From positions 88,501 through 152,500 of the forward strand of contig WBZZ01002433.1 of assembly GCA_019918135.1 (NCBI GenBank): a stretch of 64,000 nt of DNA. The letters run 5' to 3'. How positions within the stretch are numbered: the first letter of the stretch is position 1; each line of letters starts with the position of its first letter. The position numbers and the translations under genes were made by a program. This stretch comes from Paulinella micropora. Taxonomy: Eukaryota; Cercozoa; Imbricatea; Euglyphida; Paulinellidae. Under the pieces are notes generated by a model, which did not search any database, was not told where the DNA came from, and saw only the letters and a program-made list of their open reading frames with translations. Positions 9,679-19,549 of the stretch are shown here, piece after piece.

Positions 9679-10868
9679 TTACTCAGCTTGTTGGCGCCCG
9701 GCAGATCCCAAAAAGCCGATGCGTAAAGCAACTTTTACAATCTGTTGAAGCTCCGTGACGCTATGCGCAATTACCGCAACGTCGTCGGCGTAAAGCAGGG
9801 TCCGTATGTCTTCGATGCGGTTGAGGTCCTCGATCTCCAACTCTTTCGCGATTCGGACCGTTAGCTCATCCATGAAGACGTTGAACAGCGACGGCGACAA
9901 CGGCGACCCTTGCTGAACTCCCATCTCTTCCAGCACTTCACCAGTGAGTTCGCCATCGACTAGCACTCGCGATGACGTTCTTCGGTAAAAACGCCGCAGA
10001 ATGCGATAGAACTTGCCCTGTACCCCCATCTGGGTTAGCCTCTGAAACAACCCGGCCCGTCAAACCGTAGGGAATGCCTTTCTCAGATCCACGAACAAAA
10101 CGAAAGAACGGAGGCCAGCTTGTTGTCTAAGGCGCAGACGCTCCTTAAGGACAAAAATCTGGTCCCCCGTACTACGTTTTGGCCGGAACCCACCCTGCTC
10201 TGGGCGAAGCCTGCCCGGCTGATCGATGAAAGCCGTAAGCCTCGCCGCCATAAGGGACAGATACATCTTACCCAGACAGCTCAGAATCGCGATGTCTCTC
10301 CAATTTTCCGGATCGGTTGGGTCGCCTCCTTTTGGGATGTTGACGATAATCGCTTTGCCCCAGTCGCTGGGGGTGTATTCGCACGATTTCAACCAGTTGA
10401 AGAAGCGCACCAGAAAGCTCACAATCCGCGTGCCTCCGTACTTGAGCATCTCGTTCTTGATCTTATCCGGTGAGCACGCTTTGTGATTCTGGAGATTTTC
10501 CTGCAGAGCTCCACTTCCTTCTCGGTGTAATCATAGTCCAGCGGGCCCGTCTCAGTCCGGATCTCCTCGGCTTGCGCCATGGCCTCGAATTGGTCGCGCA
10601 GGTTGTCGTTATACTGGAAGGTTTCGCGGGCCTTCCGCTCGGGCTCAATCCGCGCTGCTTCCTCATCGGAACCGACTTCCTCTACACATGCATCCTCCAA
10701 AAACTGGTTTTCTTTGGGGACCACCATACGTCGGCGGTATTCTTCCCATTCTTGTAGTTTTTCCCGGAGTGTGCATGCCAGAGTGCCATCGGGCTTCCGA
10801 ACAGGAGCAGAAGCTTTGGACCGCCGAACCCCGCCCAAACGCTTTGACAGCTTCCAGTACGTGGCCAT
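9679..10868 (-). pseudogene. LINE-B ORF2: pre-RT region and reverse transcriptase
   Basis: Three frames (10419-10868, 10060-10449 and 9679-10050). The RT blocks present are NIPKGGDPTDPENWR, FVDLRKAFP, GVQQGSPLSPSLFN and YADD at 9781-9792. A TGA stands at about 10056 where LINE-A has Trp (LINE-A reads FPSVWRDG), so a TGG-to-TGA change is the simplest explanation. A frameshift near 10440 separates the pre-RT part. The thumb region after 9679 is scrambled in all frames. Confidence 0.85.
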
Positions 10869-10976
10869 GGTAGCGCTCCTGAAGTTGGCAGCGGTGTCAT
10901 TCTGGACCCGCTTCCACGCTTGCTCCTTCTTCTCCTTGCATAACCTTCTGACCGCCTTCCTCGCTTCTTTATATCT

Positions 10977-11396
10977 TTACCAGGCCTCTCGGTTGGCCTC
11001 ATTCCTTTGCCAGAGGCCGTGTGCCTCTCTCCGTCGCGCAATCGCTTCCCTAAGACCCTCATCAAACCATGCATTAGTAAACCCTGGCCTAATCACCCGA
11101 ACTCCCAAGACCTTCGCGGCTGCGCCCGTGAAAGCTCGGACCACTAAGCTAGCGACCCTATCTACCTCCTGCTGAAGCTCATCCGGGTCCTCCACTGCTG
11201 ATAGATCTGGGAGGCCATCTGACAACAGCCCCGATATACCAGCTGCAAAGGTCTCGTCGTACTTCAACCTAAGCTTAGACAGCTCACTCTCCTTACCCTC
11301 AACTACCCTGCCTATCAAGCGCTCTGCCTTGAATGCTTTGTACCTCTTAACCTGCTTTTTGGGGGGTGGCTGTCCCCCCAGACCAGTTCCGCCCAC
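10977..11396 (-). pseudogene. LINE-B: endonuclease-RT linker
   Basis: A basic linker frame (QVKRYKAFKAERLIG) matching the LINE-A segment that follows the endonuclease (RSFRVDKLIG). It overlaps the 3' end of the fusion ORF by about 80 bp in another frame, so a frameshift lies near 11340. It also has the TNAWFDEGLREAIARRREA block shared with LINE-A (TNNWFDGELKELIQQRREA). Confidence 0.7.
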
Positions 11397-13207
11397 ACAG
11401 CTTTGTGGTCGGTATCAAGGTCTACCTCGTCGACGCCGAAGCTCGCCTCCTCCGCCAGCTCGGAAGAGACGCAGATGTAATCCAGAAGATGCCTTCGTCC
11501 ACCTACATTTTCCTGCCTAGACCACCAATGTTTGTCCCCCCGTGGTTGCGAAAACCCACTGAGATTGCGCAACCCCGTGGCAACAAGCATCGCAGCCAGC
11601 AACTCACCATTCTCACTCCTAACCCCTCTACCCCTCTCATCTATCTCGCCAAAGGGGCCCACCACTCCCTCCTCCCGCGCTATTCTGGCGGGCCCCAGCT
11701 TAGCATTAGCATCACCAACCGTAACCACATGACCTTTGGTGGCGAAGTAGGAGACGGCCGCCTGCCACGCCTCATAGGCTGCAATAGATTCCTCTCGTTG
11801 ATTTTCTTGGGGGAAGTAGCCGTTGCCGGCGAACACATCCGACGCCGTCGCGCTCCCAGACGACAGCCTCACCCACAATTGCTGTGGGTGTGGAACAGGC
11901 GCCTGTACAATGGTAGCGCACGGTGCCAGATAGTTGGCCACCAACGTCAAGACTCCCCCCAAGAGACGCGAGCCCGCACCAGTTGCAGCCGCTTTGCCGA
12001 GGACTGCGAAGCCGTCGACTTGGAGCTTCTCCACCTTCTGCGACGATAGGTTGTGCTCCTGGACTCCGACGATCACCCAGCCTCGCTCCTTGTAGTGCTC
12101 CGGCCATTCCCCAAAGCCTGGGCTATCCGCACCCACTTTGCCTTGCCAATTATGTGAGGCCACCCTCAGTGGGAAGCCTTTCACAAATTGGAAAGAACGA
12201 AGCTGGTGCCGATGCCTGCGCTTCGGTTGAGCCCGCCTGGAGCCCTCCGCCACCCTCCACGGCCCATCCTGCACCCTCCGCCCCAGCTCCTCCAGCTCCC
12301 GCATCCCGCCCCACTCCGCCAAGGGAGATTCACCGCTTGAGGCTTCGCCCTGGGGCTCGTCGACTTCCACGTCGAGCACCCAGTAGCCAAACCCCTGCTT
12401 GCGAAGCTCCCTCTGCATCTCTACATACTGGGCACCCCCCCGTGCAGCCCGCTGCTTCTCTCTTTCCCGGAAAGTCCTACCCGTCGCAACGTGAACCTTT
12501 CCCGTGAAGAACTTACGCTCCCGCAGCAGCCGCACCATCTTCTCCGCCTCCTCACAAGACGCACATTTAATCCGCAAATGCCGCCCGCTACCTCTGCCCG
12601 CGAATTCCACCTCGACTTCCCCGAGACCGAGAATTCGGAGCTCTCGCGCCATGACCACTGTCTGAGAGACATGCAATAGCCCCCATACTATGCAACATCT
12701 CTTATCCAGCTCATTTCGTACCTTCCTCCGCCACCTCCTCGGTGGCGGTACCGCTTGCCACACGCCGTGACCAGACCTTTCCGGACGTGACTTCTCTTCC
12801 GAGGTTGGGGAGGGTGATCGAGATGCAGCAGGATTGCTGGCTCTACGTGATTCAGGTTGCCCGTCAGGTACGCGAGCACTCGACCACCCCACCCCGGCCG
12901 AGTAGCCATCGCCACCCGCAGGCGCACTCCCACGGGGAACGTCTAAACCTGAAGGATTACCGCCTTGACCCATAGGGCCAGCACTAGCCGCCGCGCTCTT
13001 CGCATAAAAACCGGACATAAGTGGTATGGGACCCCGGTGCCGCATTGATCGAGTTGTAAACTGCATCCGTAACCAGGCACGAGGCAGGACCCGCTGTGCA
13101 TCATCGAGGTAGGTGTCGTGGCAAACCACCCTTCGTCCGATAAACGCTGCAAGTGAGTCATCTACCGAGAGCACAGAGTGACAGGCCCGTGCACATGTAC
13201 CCACCAC
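11315..13207 (-). CDS. LINE-B fusion protein: RRM-like domain plus APE endonuclease
   Basis: A 630-codon open frame, the longest LINE frame in the window. The N-terminal part is Gly/Ser/Pro-rich. Residues of about 170-260 form an RRM-like unit (start CCIVWGLL, end VATGRTFRERE). The rest is the APE endonuclease with SHNWQGK, GVQEHNL (metal Glu), GNGYFPQE, VGDANAKLG (Asp and Asn), DYICVS and DTDHKAVWAEL (Asp-His). All expected catalytic residues are present, so the domain looks functional. The last residues (after WAELVWGD) are out of frame with the linker. Most LINEs keep the RNA-binding domain in a separate ORF1, so a direct fusion is notable. The true start is uncertain. Confidence 0.8.
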   Translation of the reverse strand: MVGTCARACHSVLSVDDSLAAFIGRRVVCHDTYLDDAQRVLPRAWLRMQFTTRSMRHRGPIPLMSGFYAKSAAASAGPMGQGGNPSGLDVPRGSAPAGGDGYSAGVGWSSARVPDGQPESRRASNPAASRSPSPTSEEKSRPERSGHGVWQAVPPPRRWRRKVRNELDKRCCIVWGLLHVSQTVVMARELRILGLGEVEVEFAGRGSGRHLRIKCASCEEAEKMVRLLRERKFFTGKVHVATGRTFREREKQRAARGGAQYVEMQRELRKQGFGYWVLDVEVDEPQGEASSGESPLAEWGGMRELEELGRRVQDGPWRVAEGSRRAQPKRRHRHQLRSFQFVKGFPLRVASHNWQGKVGADSPGFGEWPEHYKERGWVIVGVQEHNLSSQKVEKLQVDGFAVLGKAAATGAGSRLLGGVLTLVANYLAPCATIVQAPVPHPQQLWVRLSSGSATASDVFAGNGYFPQENQREESIAAYEAWQAAVSYFATKGHVVTVGDANAKLGPARIAREEGVVGPFGEIDERGRGVRSENGELLAAMLVATGLRNLSGFSQPRGDKHWWSRQENVGGRRHLLDYICVSSELAEEASFGVDEVDLDTDHKAVWAELVWGDSHPPKSRLRGTKHSRQSA

Positions 13208-13575
13208 CCCATAACCCTCCGCCAGAGCAACCCCATGGCATCCGCAGGATGAGCACGAAGAGTGCTGAGAGAGAGGGTGAGCCAGGAGCCCCGCTCCGGT
13301 CCGTCGTTACTTTGGTCATTTAGTCGTTTCAAGGCTGGTGGTAAGGTGTAGGGCCTCTCGCCTTCGTACAAACTCCGACCGACAGTAGTTTGGTTGACCA
13401 TCCTTCGCGGTGACCCTCTGAACACAACCCCCTCCCCCAGTGCCCACCCCTTGCGATTCCAGAGGCCACCCCGAGCCAAGAGCCATGAGTATGATGAGCA
13501 ACTCACATGAGTTACTCTCAGTAATTGGGACCCGTCTCATAAATCAATGGAACGCTTATCGTGCGCCCCTCATAG
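13208..13575 (-). other. LINE-B 5' UTR
   Basis: Noncoding sequence upstream of the fusion ORF. It is shared with 14300-14705, with blocks such as GACAGTAGTTT and CCAAGAGCC, which shows that it belongs to the element. Confidence 0.6.
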
Positions 13576-13630
13576 GCTCAGCCCGCCCATGTGAAAGCTA
13601 GGCCTCGCCCAAAGCAAAGCAAAGCAAAGC

Positions 13631-13669
13631 AAAAAAAAAAAAAAAAAAAAAAAACAAAAAAAAAAAAAA

Positions 13670-13735
<66 letters not shown>
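13631..13735. repeat. Compound microsatellite: poly-A then (GA)n
   Basis: About 45 A with one C, followed by about 28 GA units with small interruptions. The Lys/Arg/Glu open frames across it are artefacts. Confidence 0.9.
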
Positions 13736-14061
13736 CGAGCGAGAGCGAGGCCGCCGTGGCTCGCCCGCAATCCAGCTGGGTGCACCTCGTCACAACCACT
13801 CATCGGCGTGAGCTCATAGCTGTGTGCGACATAGGTACAAGAGCAAGAGGAGAAACAGTGTGCCAGCGTGGATGTGTGGGTGAGGCAGTGGGGTGAGGCA
13901 AAGCAGCGATGCCAGTCGAATCCCTGGAGACGGAACCTAGCATCAAAAACATCGTATAAGTCTACCCCAGGCCTCCATCCACCGAGTGGTGAGCTCGATA
14001 AAAGAAGACCCGAGTGGGGTTATTTAAAGCTCAACCCTTAAAAAGCATAAACATGTACGCC
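13736..14061. other. Spacer, nothing recognisable
   Basis: Mixed-composition sequence with short open frames only. No gene or repeat is recognised. Confidence 0.4.
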
Positions 14062-14147
14062 GCCAGGAACCCAACAACAATAACATAGCAGCCAGGAACC
14101 CAACAACAATAACATAGCAGCCAGGAACCCAACAACAATAACATAGC
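14062..14147. repeat. 29-bp tandem repeat, three copies
   Basis: Three near-perfect copies of a unit of about 29 bp that begins GCCAGGAACCC and ends AACATAGCA. They lie just outside the isolated LINE 5' end. Confidence 0.85.
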
Positions 14148-14194
14148 TTCCGTAACCAGCCTTCAGGAACCCGCCTCAGTTACCCGCCCCCGTA

Positions 14195-14705
14195 ACCAGG
14201 CCAGAGACGTGACGTACTATGCATCATTGAGGTGTCGTGGCAAGCCACCCTGCGTCCGATAGAAGCTACAAATGAGTCATCTACCGAGAACACTAAGTGA
14301 CAGGCCCGGTCACATGCACCCAACACGTCCCGACCCTCCGCCAGAGCATCCCCATGGCGTCCGCAAAGTGAGCACGAGGGGTTCTGGGAGAGAGGGTGAG
14401 TCAGGAGCCCCGCGTCCAGGCAGTCGCTACTGTGGCAGTTGAGTGATTTCAAGGCTTGTGGAAATGTGTGGGGCCTGTCGCCTTCATACCCACTCATACC
14501 GACAGTAGTTTAGTTAACCAACCTGTCCAGTGACCCACTGAGCCCAACCCCCTCCCTCAGATAACCCCCACCCCCCGCACTTACCCCGAGTGATACCAGA
14601 GGCCACCCCGAGCCAAGAGCCGTGAGCGTGGTGAGAGAGCTTCTCTCAGTAAAAGTTCCCGTCTCATGAATCAGTGGAGCACTGATTATGTACCCCTCAT
14701 AACAA
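14195..14705 (-). mobile_element. Isolated 5' end of a LINE-B-type element
   Basis: Aligns by eye over about 500 bp with 13063-13575. It includes the 5' UTR and the first coding block (SVDDSFVASIGRRVACHDT here, SVDDSLAAFIGRRVVCHDT in LINE-B). It carries only the 5' end, the opposite of the usual 5'-truncated LINE copy. Confidence 0.7.
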
Positions 14706-14769
14706 GCTGCCAACGGCCCCAACCCCGCCGTGTGGCGGTGACACCCAACCATGTATTGGTGCCCCCCAA

Positions 14770-15291
14770 ATAATAATAATAATAATAATAATAATACTAT
14801 ACTATATCTGAGGCGTACTGGTGCAGCTAATGGCATATCCTCAACGGACATAAGCCTCCAATACCCTTGTTCGAGGTCCTCCACCCCCCCGTGTCAGTCT
14901 CTCGCCTGATGATCGGGGCCACCGATGGAGCTCCTGAGGGCAAGACTGCACTAAGCCGAGGTTATTCCGCAGTCCCAGCAACCTCTTGCAAGACGTCACC
15001 GAATGTGCAAGTGCATACACCAAGCGCGGTTGCTAGAGCTGCCTCGAAACCCCACCCATAACAATCTGGTGTCTGCTGGGTCCTGGGCTATCAACCAGCA
15101 TATGCGGAGTTTAAGATCTTTTACGCGCGCAACGACCCTCCTCCCCAGCATCTACCACCAAAGGGTTATGAGTTGGCGTCACAGTTTAACGCCTTGAGGC
15201 CATTGGGCTGGAACTCTGTTTAGCAAGTGTGACTAGGTTTTTTCATCGGGATTTCCCTCAAATATGTCACAGTCAACACTCCAAGGCAGAT

Positions 15292-15292
<1 letters not shown>
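14770..15292 (-). mobile_element. SINE2 copy c
   Basis: Nearly identical over about 490 bp to copy a at 7755-8254, with only scattered substitutions. The tail is at 14770-14796. Its 5' end touches the (AAT)n tail of SINE1 copy f, which suggests recent serial insertion. Confidence 0.75.
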
Positions 15293-15348
<56 letters not shown>

Positions 15349-15616
15349 GTGCTTCTCTGTCAATGGCTGATGCATTTCTGCACATGCGCCTCCATCGTCT
15401 CACCCGTGAGGGGAGTACGAAGAATTGACGATAAGCTCTAATGACACCCCCGCAAGGGCAGTTCCAACACTTCCAGACGGACCGGTATGTTCAATGAAAA
15501 TACTGGTCCAGACGGAGCGGTATGTTCAATGAAAATACTGGTGGCACCGACGGGAATCGAACTGGCGACAGGGCCCAGATGGTAGAACTTGACCACTGGG
15601 CTATCACGGTGCCCAA
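15293..15616 (-). mobile_element. SINE1 copy f
   Basis: The (AAT)n tail is at 15293-15347. The body has two 23-bp units and the tRNA-like head is complete. Confidence 0.85.
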
Positions 15617-15692
<76 letters not shown>

Positions 15693-15960
15693 GTGCTTCT
15701 CTGTCAATGGCTGATGCATTTCTGCACATGCGCCTCCATCGTCTCACCCGTGAGGGGAGTACGAAGAATTGACGATAAGCTCTAATGACACCCCCGCAAG
15801 GGCAGTTCCAACACTTCCAGACGGGCCGGTATGTTCAATGAAAATACTGGTCCAGAAATAGACCGGTATGTTCAATGAAAATACTGGTGGCACCGACGGG
15901 AATCGAACTGGCGACAGGGCCCAGATGGTAGAACTTGACCACTGGGCTATCACGGTGTCC
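15617..15960 (-). mobile_element. SINE1 copy g
   Basis: The (AAT)n tail is at 15617-15691. There are two 23-bp units with the AAATAGACC spacer, as in copy b, and a complete head. Confidence 0.85.
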
Positions 15961-16009
<49 letters not shown>

Positions 16010-16240
16010 GTGCTTCTCTGTCAATGGCTGATGCAAATCTGCACATGCGCCTCCATCGTCTCACCCGTGAGGGGAGTACGAAGAATTGACGATAGGCTCT
16101 AATGACACCCCCGCACGGGCAGTTCCAACACTTCCAGACGGACCGGTATGTTCAATGAAAATACTGGTGGCACCGACGGGAATCGAACTGGCGACAGGGC
16201 CCAAATGGTAGAACTTGACCACTGGGCTATCACGGTGTCC
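15961..16240 (-). mobile_element. SINE1 copy h, single 23-bp unit
   Basis: The tail is at 15961-16008. This copy has only one 23-bp unit, like copy j at 49 kb, and a complete tRNA-like head. Confidence 0.85.
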
Positions 16241-16295
<55 letters not shown>

Positions 16296-16703
16296 TATCT
16301 GAGGCGTACTGATGCAGCTATGGCATATCCTCAACGGACATAAGCCTCCAATACCCTTGTTCAAATTCCTCCACCCCCCCGTGTCAGTCTCTCGCCTGAT
16401 GATCGGGGCCACCGATGGAGCTCCTGAGGGCAAGACTGCACTAAGCCGAGGTTATTCCGCAGTCCCAGCAACCTCTTGCAAGACGTCACCGAATGTGCAA
16501 GTGCATACACCAAGCGCGGTTGCTAGAGCTGCCTCGAAACCCCACCCATAACAATCTGGTGTCTGCTGGGTCCTGGGCTATCAACCAGCATATGCGGAGT
16601 TTAAGATCTTTTACGCGCGCAACGACCCTCCTCCCCAGCATCTACCACCAAAGGGTTATGAGTTGGCGTCACAGTTTAACGCCTTGAGGCCATTGGGCTG
16701 AAT
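16241..16703 (-). mobile_element. SINE2 copy d, shorter 5' end
   Basis: The tail is at 16241-16294. This copy starts at CAGCCCAATGG and lacks the extra 80 or so bp of 5' sequence found in copies a and c. Confidence 0.75.
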
Positions 16704-16705
16704 AC

Positions 16706-16785
<80 letters not shown>

Positions 16786-16957
16786 GTGTATCTCCTGCCA
16801 ATTGCTGAGCCAAAAGGCCATGTGCATCCAGTCCTCCATTCCATAAGGAAAGTCTCCACACCAATGGGTGGAATAAAGGAAGTGACGGCATAGAACATTA
16901 CTCTAGGAGCTTTATACCAATCAGCCCATGGAAAGGACCGATGGCCTATGTACTCCT
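16704..16957 (-). mobile_element. SINE3 copy a
   Basis: A unit of about 170 bp with an (AAT)n tail at 16704-16784. Near its 5' end TGGGCTGATTGG is A-box-like. The 3' end has AATGGAGG, CACATG and AATTGGCAG before (TTA)n, similar to the end block of the LINEs and SINE1. Confidence 0.65.
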
Positions 16958-16968
16958 AATAATAATAA

Positions 16969-17012
<44 letters not shown>

Positions 17013-17157
17013 TATCTCCTGCCAATTGCTGAGCCAAAAGGCCATGTGCATCCAGTCCTCCATTCCATAAGGAAAGTCTCCACAGCAATCGGTGGAATAA
17101 AGGAAGTGACGGCATAGAACATTACTCTAGGAGCTTTATACCAATCAGCCGCCGCTG
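16958..17157 (-). mobile_element. SINE3 copy b
   Basis: The tail is at 16958-17011, with one interruption, and the unit matches copy a. Its 5' end lies at the boundary with the DUB/AlkB element, which it seems to interrupt. Confidence 0.65.
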
Positions 17158-18646
17158 AGGGGGGCATCTGGGTGTGGTATGTGCTCCATGGTGGGGATTT
17201 GGGGTCTGGGACGGTGATGGGGAGTTTCGGATTGGGGAGGACTTTCGGCCCCTGTGGGGTGGGATCTATGTTGGCGGCTATGCATGCAAGGCCTAGTTGG
17301 CGTTGGGGTCCCGGTTAATATCGGGGAGGCAAGGCGGCCTGTGAGGGGTCGTGTTACCCATGAGGGTGGTGGTTTCGGTAGGTCGGGACATTTGGAGAGG
17401 TATTTGCGCAGGATGTGGGAATTGGAAGGTATGTGCCCGTGCTTGTACAGTGAAGATGTTTGTGTCCATGGGAGGCCGGCCGGTGCATTAAGGCGGGATT
17501 CCATATGGACTGCCTGGTTCAGAAGAGAAAGTGCGTGTTGTGACATCACGTGTTTGCTTCTTTGTGCTTCCTCATTGCGGACCCTGTCTGTTAGTTTACG
17601 TAGTTTCTTGATCTTCAGGGCGAGGCGGTGGTGCCAGTGTTTGGGATCTCTTTTACGTATTGGGTGGGCGTCGCAGAGGTCTTGATGTGGTAGTGGGTCG
17701 GTTGGGTTGGCAGCGGCGATGGGGGGCTGAGGCGCCATGGTGGGTTTGGATGGCTTAATCTGATTGTATACCAGTACTGTTCCATGTTTTCCTATGAATC
17801 CCCATCCCTGTTTAGGAGGGAGGATAGACAGTTTGGTATCGTCAAGGCATATCCATGTCCCGTCGGGTTGGGGGGTCAGGAATACCAGGTGGGGGAGCTC
17901 CTGGTCTGGGGCGCTCCGTCTGCAAATAGCTCCGTATAGTGTATATCCGATGTGCTGACCCTTACCTCCCCAGCTATCAGGCTTGACCCAGAGTTTTTCC
18001 GGGATCGTCAAGCGAGGCGGGGGCAGATCTTTTATAACCTTGTCGCGCTGTGGTAAGGGATGTTGGCCTGGGTTGGTGTGTGTGATGGCGAACCAAAGGG
18101 TCAAGGGTCTGTTCATTAGGGACTGTTCTGTCTCAAGGGTGTGGCTGCAGCGGGAGCACTTGCGGTCGTCCTGGCGTCTGCGCCAATGTTGCAGGAGGGA
18201 TTCCAGGGAGAGTTGAGATCCTGGAGGGGCCTGTCCTGGGGAGTATGCAATTCAATGATGGGATCAATGCGTTCGCTGGATGTTGATTCACCGCAAGCGT
18301 AGCATTGGCTGCTGGAGGTGATTTGACATTGCCATTTTGAGATTATGTTGCTCCCATCCTGGTCTTCGATCATTCGAAGGAGAGCGTGGATACCTTTTAT
18401 GGCCTTGTGGATGGTTCCTGGATGGCCTGGTTTGAAGGTGGGGTGCAGGTGTGACAGGGCTGTTGCATCCCCAAGCCACGGTAGTCTTAGGGGGGCCCAG
18501 GTGCCCATCCCTCTCTTGGGGGTCAGGGTCGTCAGAGTATTACTGATGAGATGGAGGGTGTGTTGAGGTGAGCCCGATTGAGGCAGTCTCTGTTGCCGCG
18601 TCCATGCTCTTTCCGATTCGGATTGGTTGTCATCACCTTTCTCCTC
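17145..18646 (-). pseudogene. Second USP-like deubiquitinase module plus C-terminal basic region
   Basis: Two frames (about 18116-18646 and 17145-18170). Features that look like a USP fold are a CYAC pair near 18270, a second Cys pair (CSRC) at 18149-18158 just upstream of 18116, the core segment PLTLWFAI, and a His-box-like end: YTLYGAICRR, then PHLVFL (candidate His about 17890), then GTWICLDD. In USPs the two Cys pairs form a zinc finger and the His box completes the catalytic triad. The usual GHY is replaced and no convincing catalytic Cys box was found upstream, so it may be inactive. A frameshift lies between the two Cys pairs. The C-terminal 150 residues are basic and Pro/His-rich. A stop codon (TAA at 18647) separates it in frame from the preceding ORF. 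Confidence 0.5.
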
Positions 18647-19549
18647 TTATTGGTTTTTCTCCTCTTCCGATTCGTCCGCGTCTTCGGATGAGCTGGACGA
18701 CGAGGTCGAGTCTGATGGGTCCTCGAGTGGACTTCGCTGTGTAGTGAATGAGACCCGTTTGATCGGAGGTCCCTGTTTTGTGGAGAGGAGTGTGGCTGGT
18801 GCCTGGCGGTGGGTCTTCAGTTGGGTAGCTGGTTCAGATTTTACCACGGCCTTGGGCGGGGGTCCCTTCTTAGTGTTCGAAGGAGCCTTGGACTTCGCTG
18901 TTCTCGGAGTCTGTGTCGGCTTTTGTGGTTTGGCCGCTGTGAGCGCTATCTGTCTTCGGGATGCCTGTGGGTTCTTCTGTTTCCCCTGTTGGAGTGTCAG
19001 TGAAGCGGGGGATGGTGTAGGATGTGGTGGCTGTTTCGGTTTAGTTGGTGGGGGTTGCTCCCCTTTCGCCGGGCCTGTGGTTGGGGGTACCTCCACGGCG
19101 TGGGTGAGCTTGGCACGTTTAGCTTTCATCTTCATGCGTTGCCGGTACCGCTTCATGGCTCGTTTAGTGTGTTGGACAGGTATGGGTGTGACCGGGTTGG
19201 AAGCTTGTCGTGGAGCAGGTGGACGCTGTATAGGTGGTGGGGCCTCTTGCAAGGCCGGGATAGTCGTGGTTGTGGGAGGGACGGTCAGCGCCGCCCAGAT
19301 ATTCTTGGCCGCCCATTTTAGGTGTAGTGGTGGCGTGGGCGGCCATTGTGCACCGGGGAGGTTGTCCGGAAGCACCAGGAGGGTTTTCCAATCTTGCTGG
19401 GTCGCCCAGATGTCCCGTTCCCACGATGGGGTGCCTACAGTGTTGGCCTTGGCAGATGCCGCTGCTATGGTTTTAATTTGGGAAATCTGGTCATATCCCA
19501 GTTGGATCAAGGGGTTTTGGAGAAGTGTGCTGATGGTGAATTCGCCTAG
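18647..19549 (-). CDS. Unrecognised Lys/Pro-rich protein with acidic C-terminus
   Basis: An open frame of about 290 codons, extended a little upstream without ATG. The first 80 residues look globular (a Trp-rich stretch with DIWATQQDWKTLLVLPDN). The middle is Pro/Lys/Gln-rich and disordered-looking, with a basic cluster (KRAMKRYRQRMKMKAKRAK). The end is a Ser/Asp/Glu tract. It is in the same frame as the USP-like module downstream and is separated from it by one TAA. I do not recognise a family. Confidence 0.45.
   Translation of the reverse strand, partial: LGEFTISTLLQNPLIQLGYDQISQIKTIAAASAKANTVGTPSWERDIWATQQDWKTLLVLPDNLPGAQWPPTPPLHLKWAAKNIWAALTVPPTTTTIPALQEAPPPIQRPPAPRQASNPVTPIPVQHTKRAMKRYRQRMKMKAKRAKLTHAVEVPPTTGPAKGEQPPPTKPKQPPHPTPSPASLTLQQGKQKNPQASRRQIALTAAKPQKPTQTPRTAKSKAPSNTKKGPPPKAVVKSEPATQLKTHRQAPATLLSTKQGPPIKRVSFTTQRSPLEDPSDSTSSSSSSEDADESEEEKNQ

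Larger units (their letters stand above)
8388..13575 (-). mobile_element. LINE-B: APE-type non-LTR retrotransposon, nearly complete
   Basis: Read on the minus strand: a 5' UTR of about 370 bp, a 630-codon fusion ORF (RRM-like plus APE endonuclease), a linker, an RT, a Cys/His region, the motif-rich tail, a 3' UTR and (TTA)n at 8388-8438. It is better preserved than LINE-A but has in-frame stops and at least three frameshifts. The 5' limit is set by the homologous isolated 5' end at 14195-14705. Confidence 0.85.

Noticed and set aside
8890..10060. TGA read as Trp (changed genetic code)
   Set aside because: One in-frame TGA in LINE-B replaces a Trp, but other frames are broken by TAG, TAA and indels as well, and the host-type kelch and NUMOD-like genes use normal stops. 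Decay explains it.
13591..13896. Lys/Arg/Glu-rich plus-strand ORF
   Set aside because: It is generated by the poly-A and GA microsatellites.
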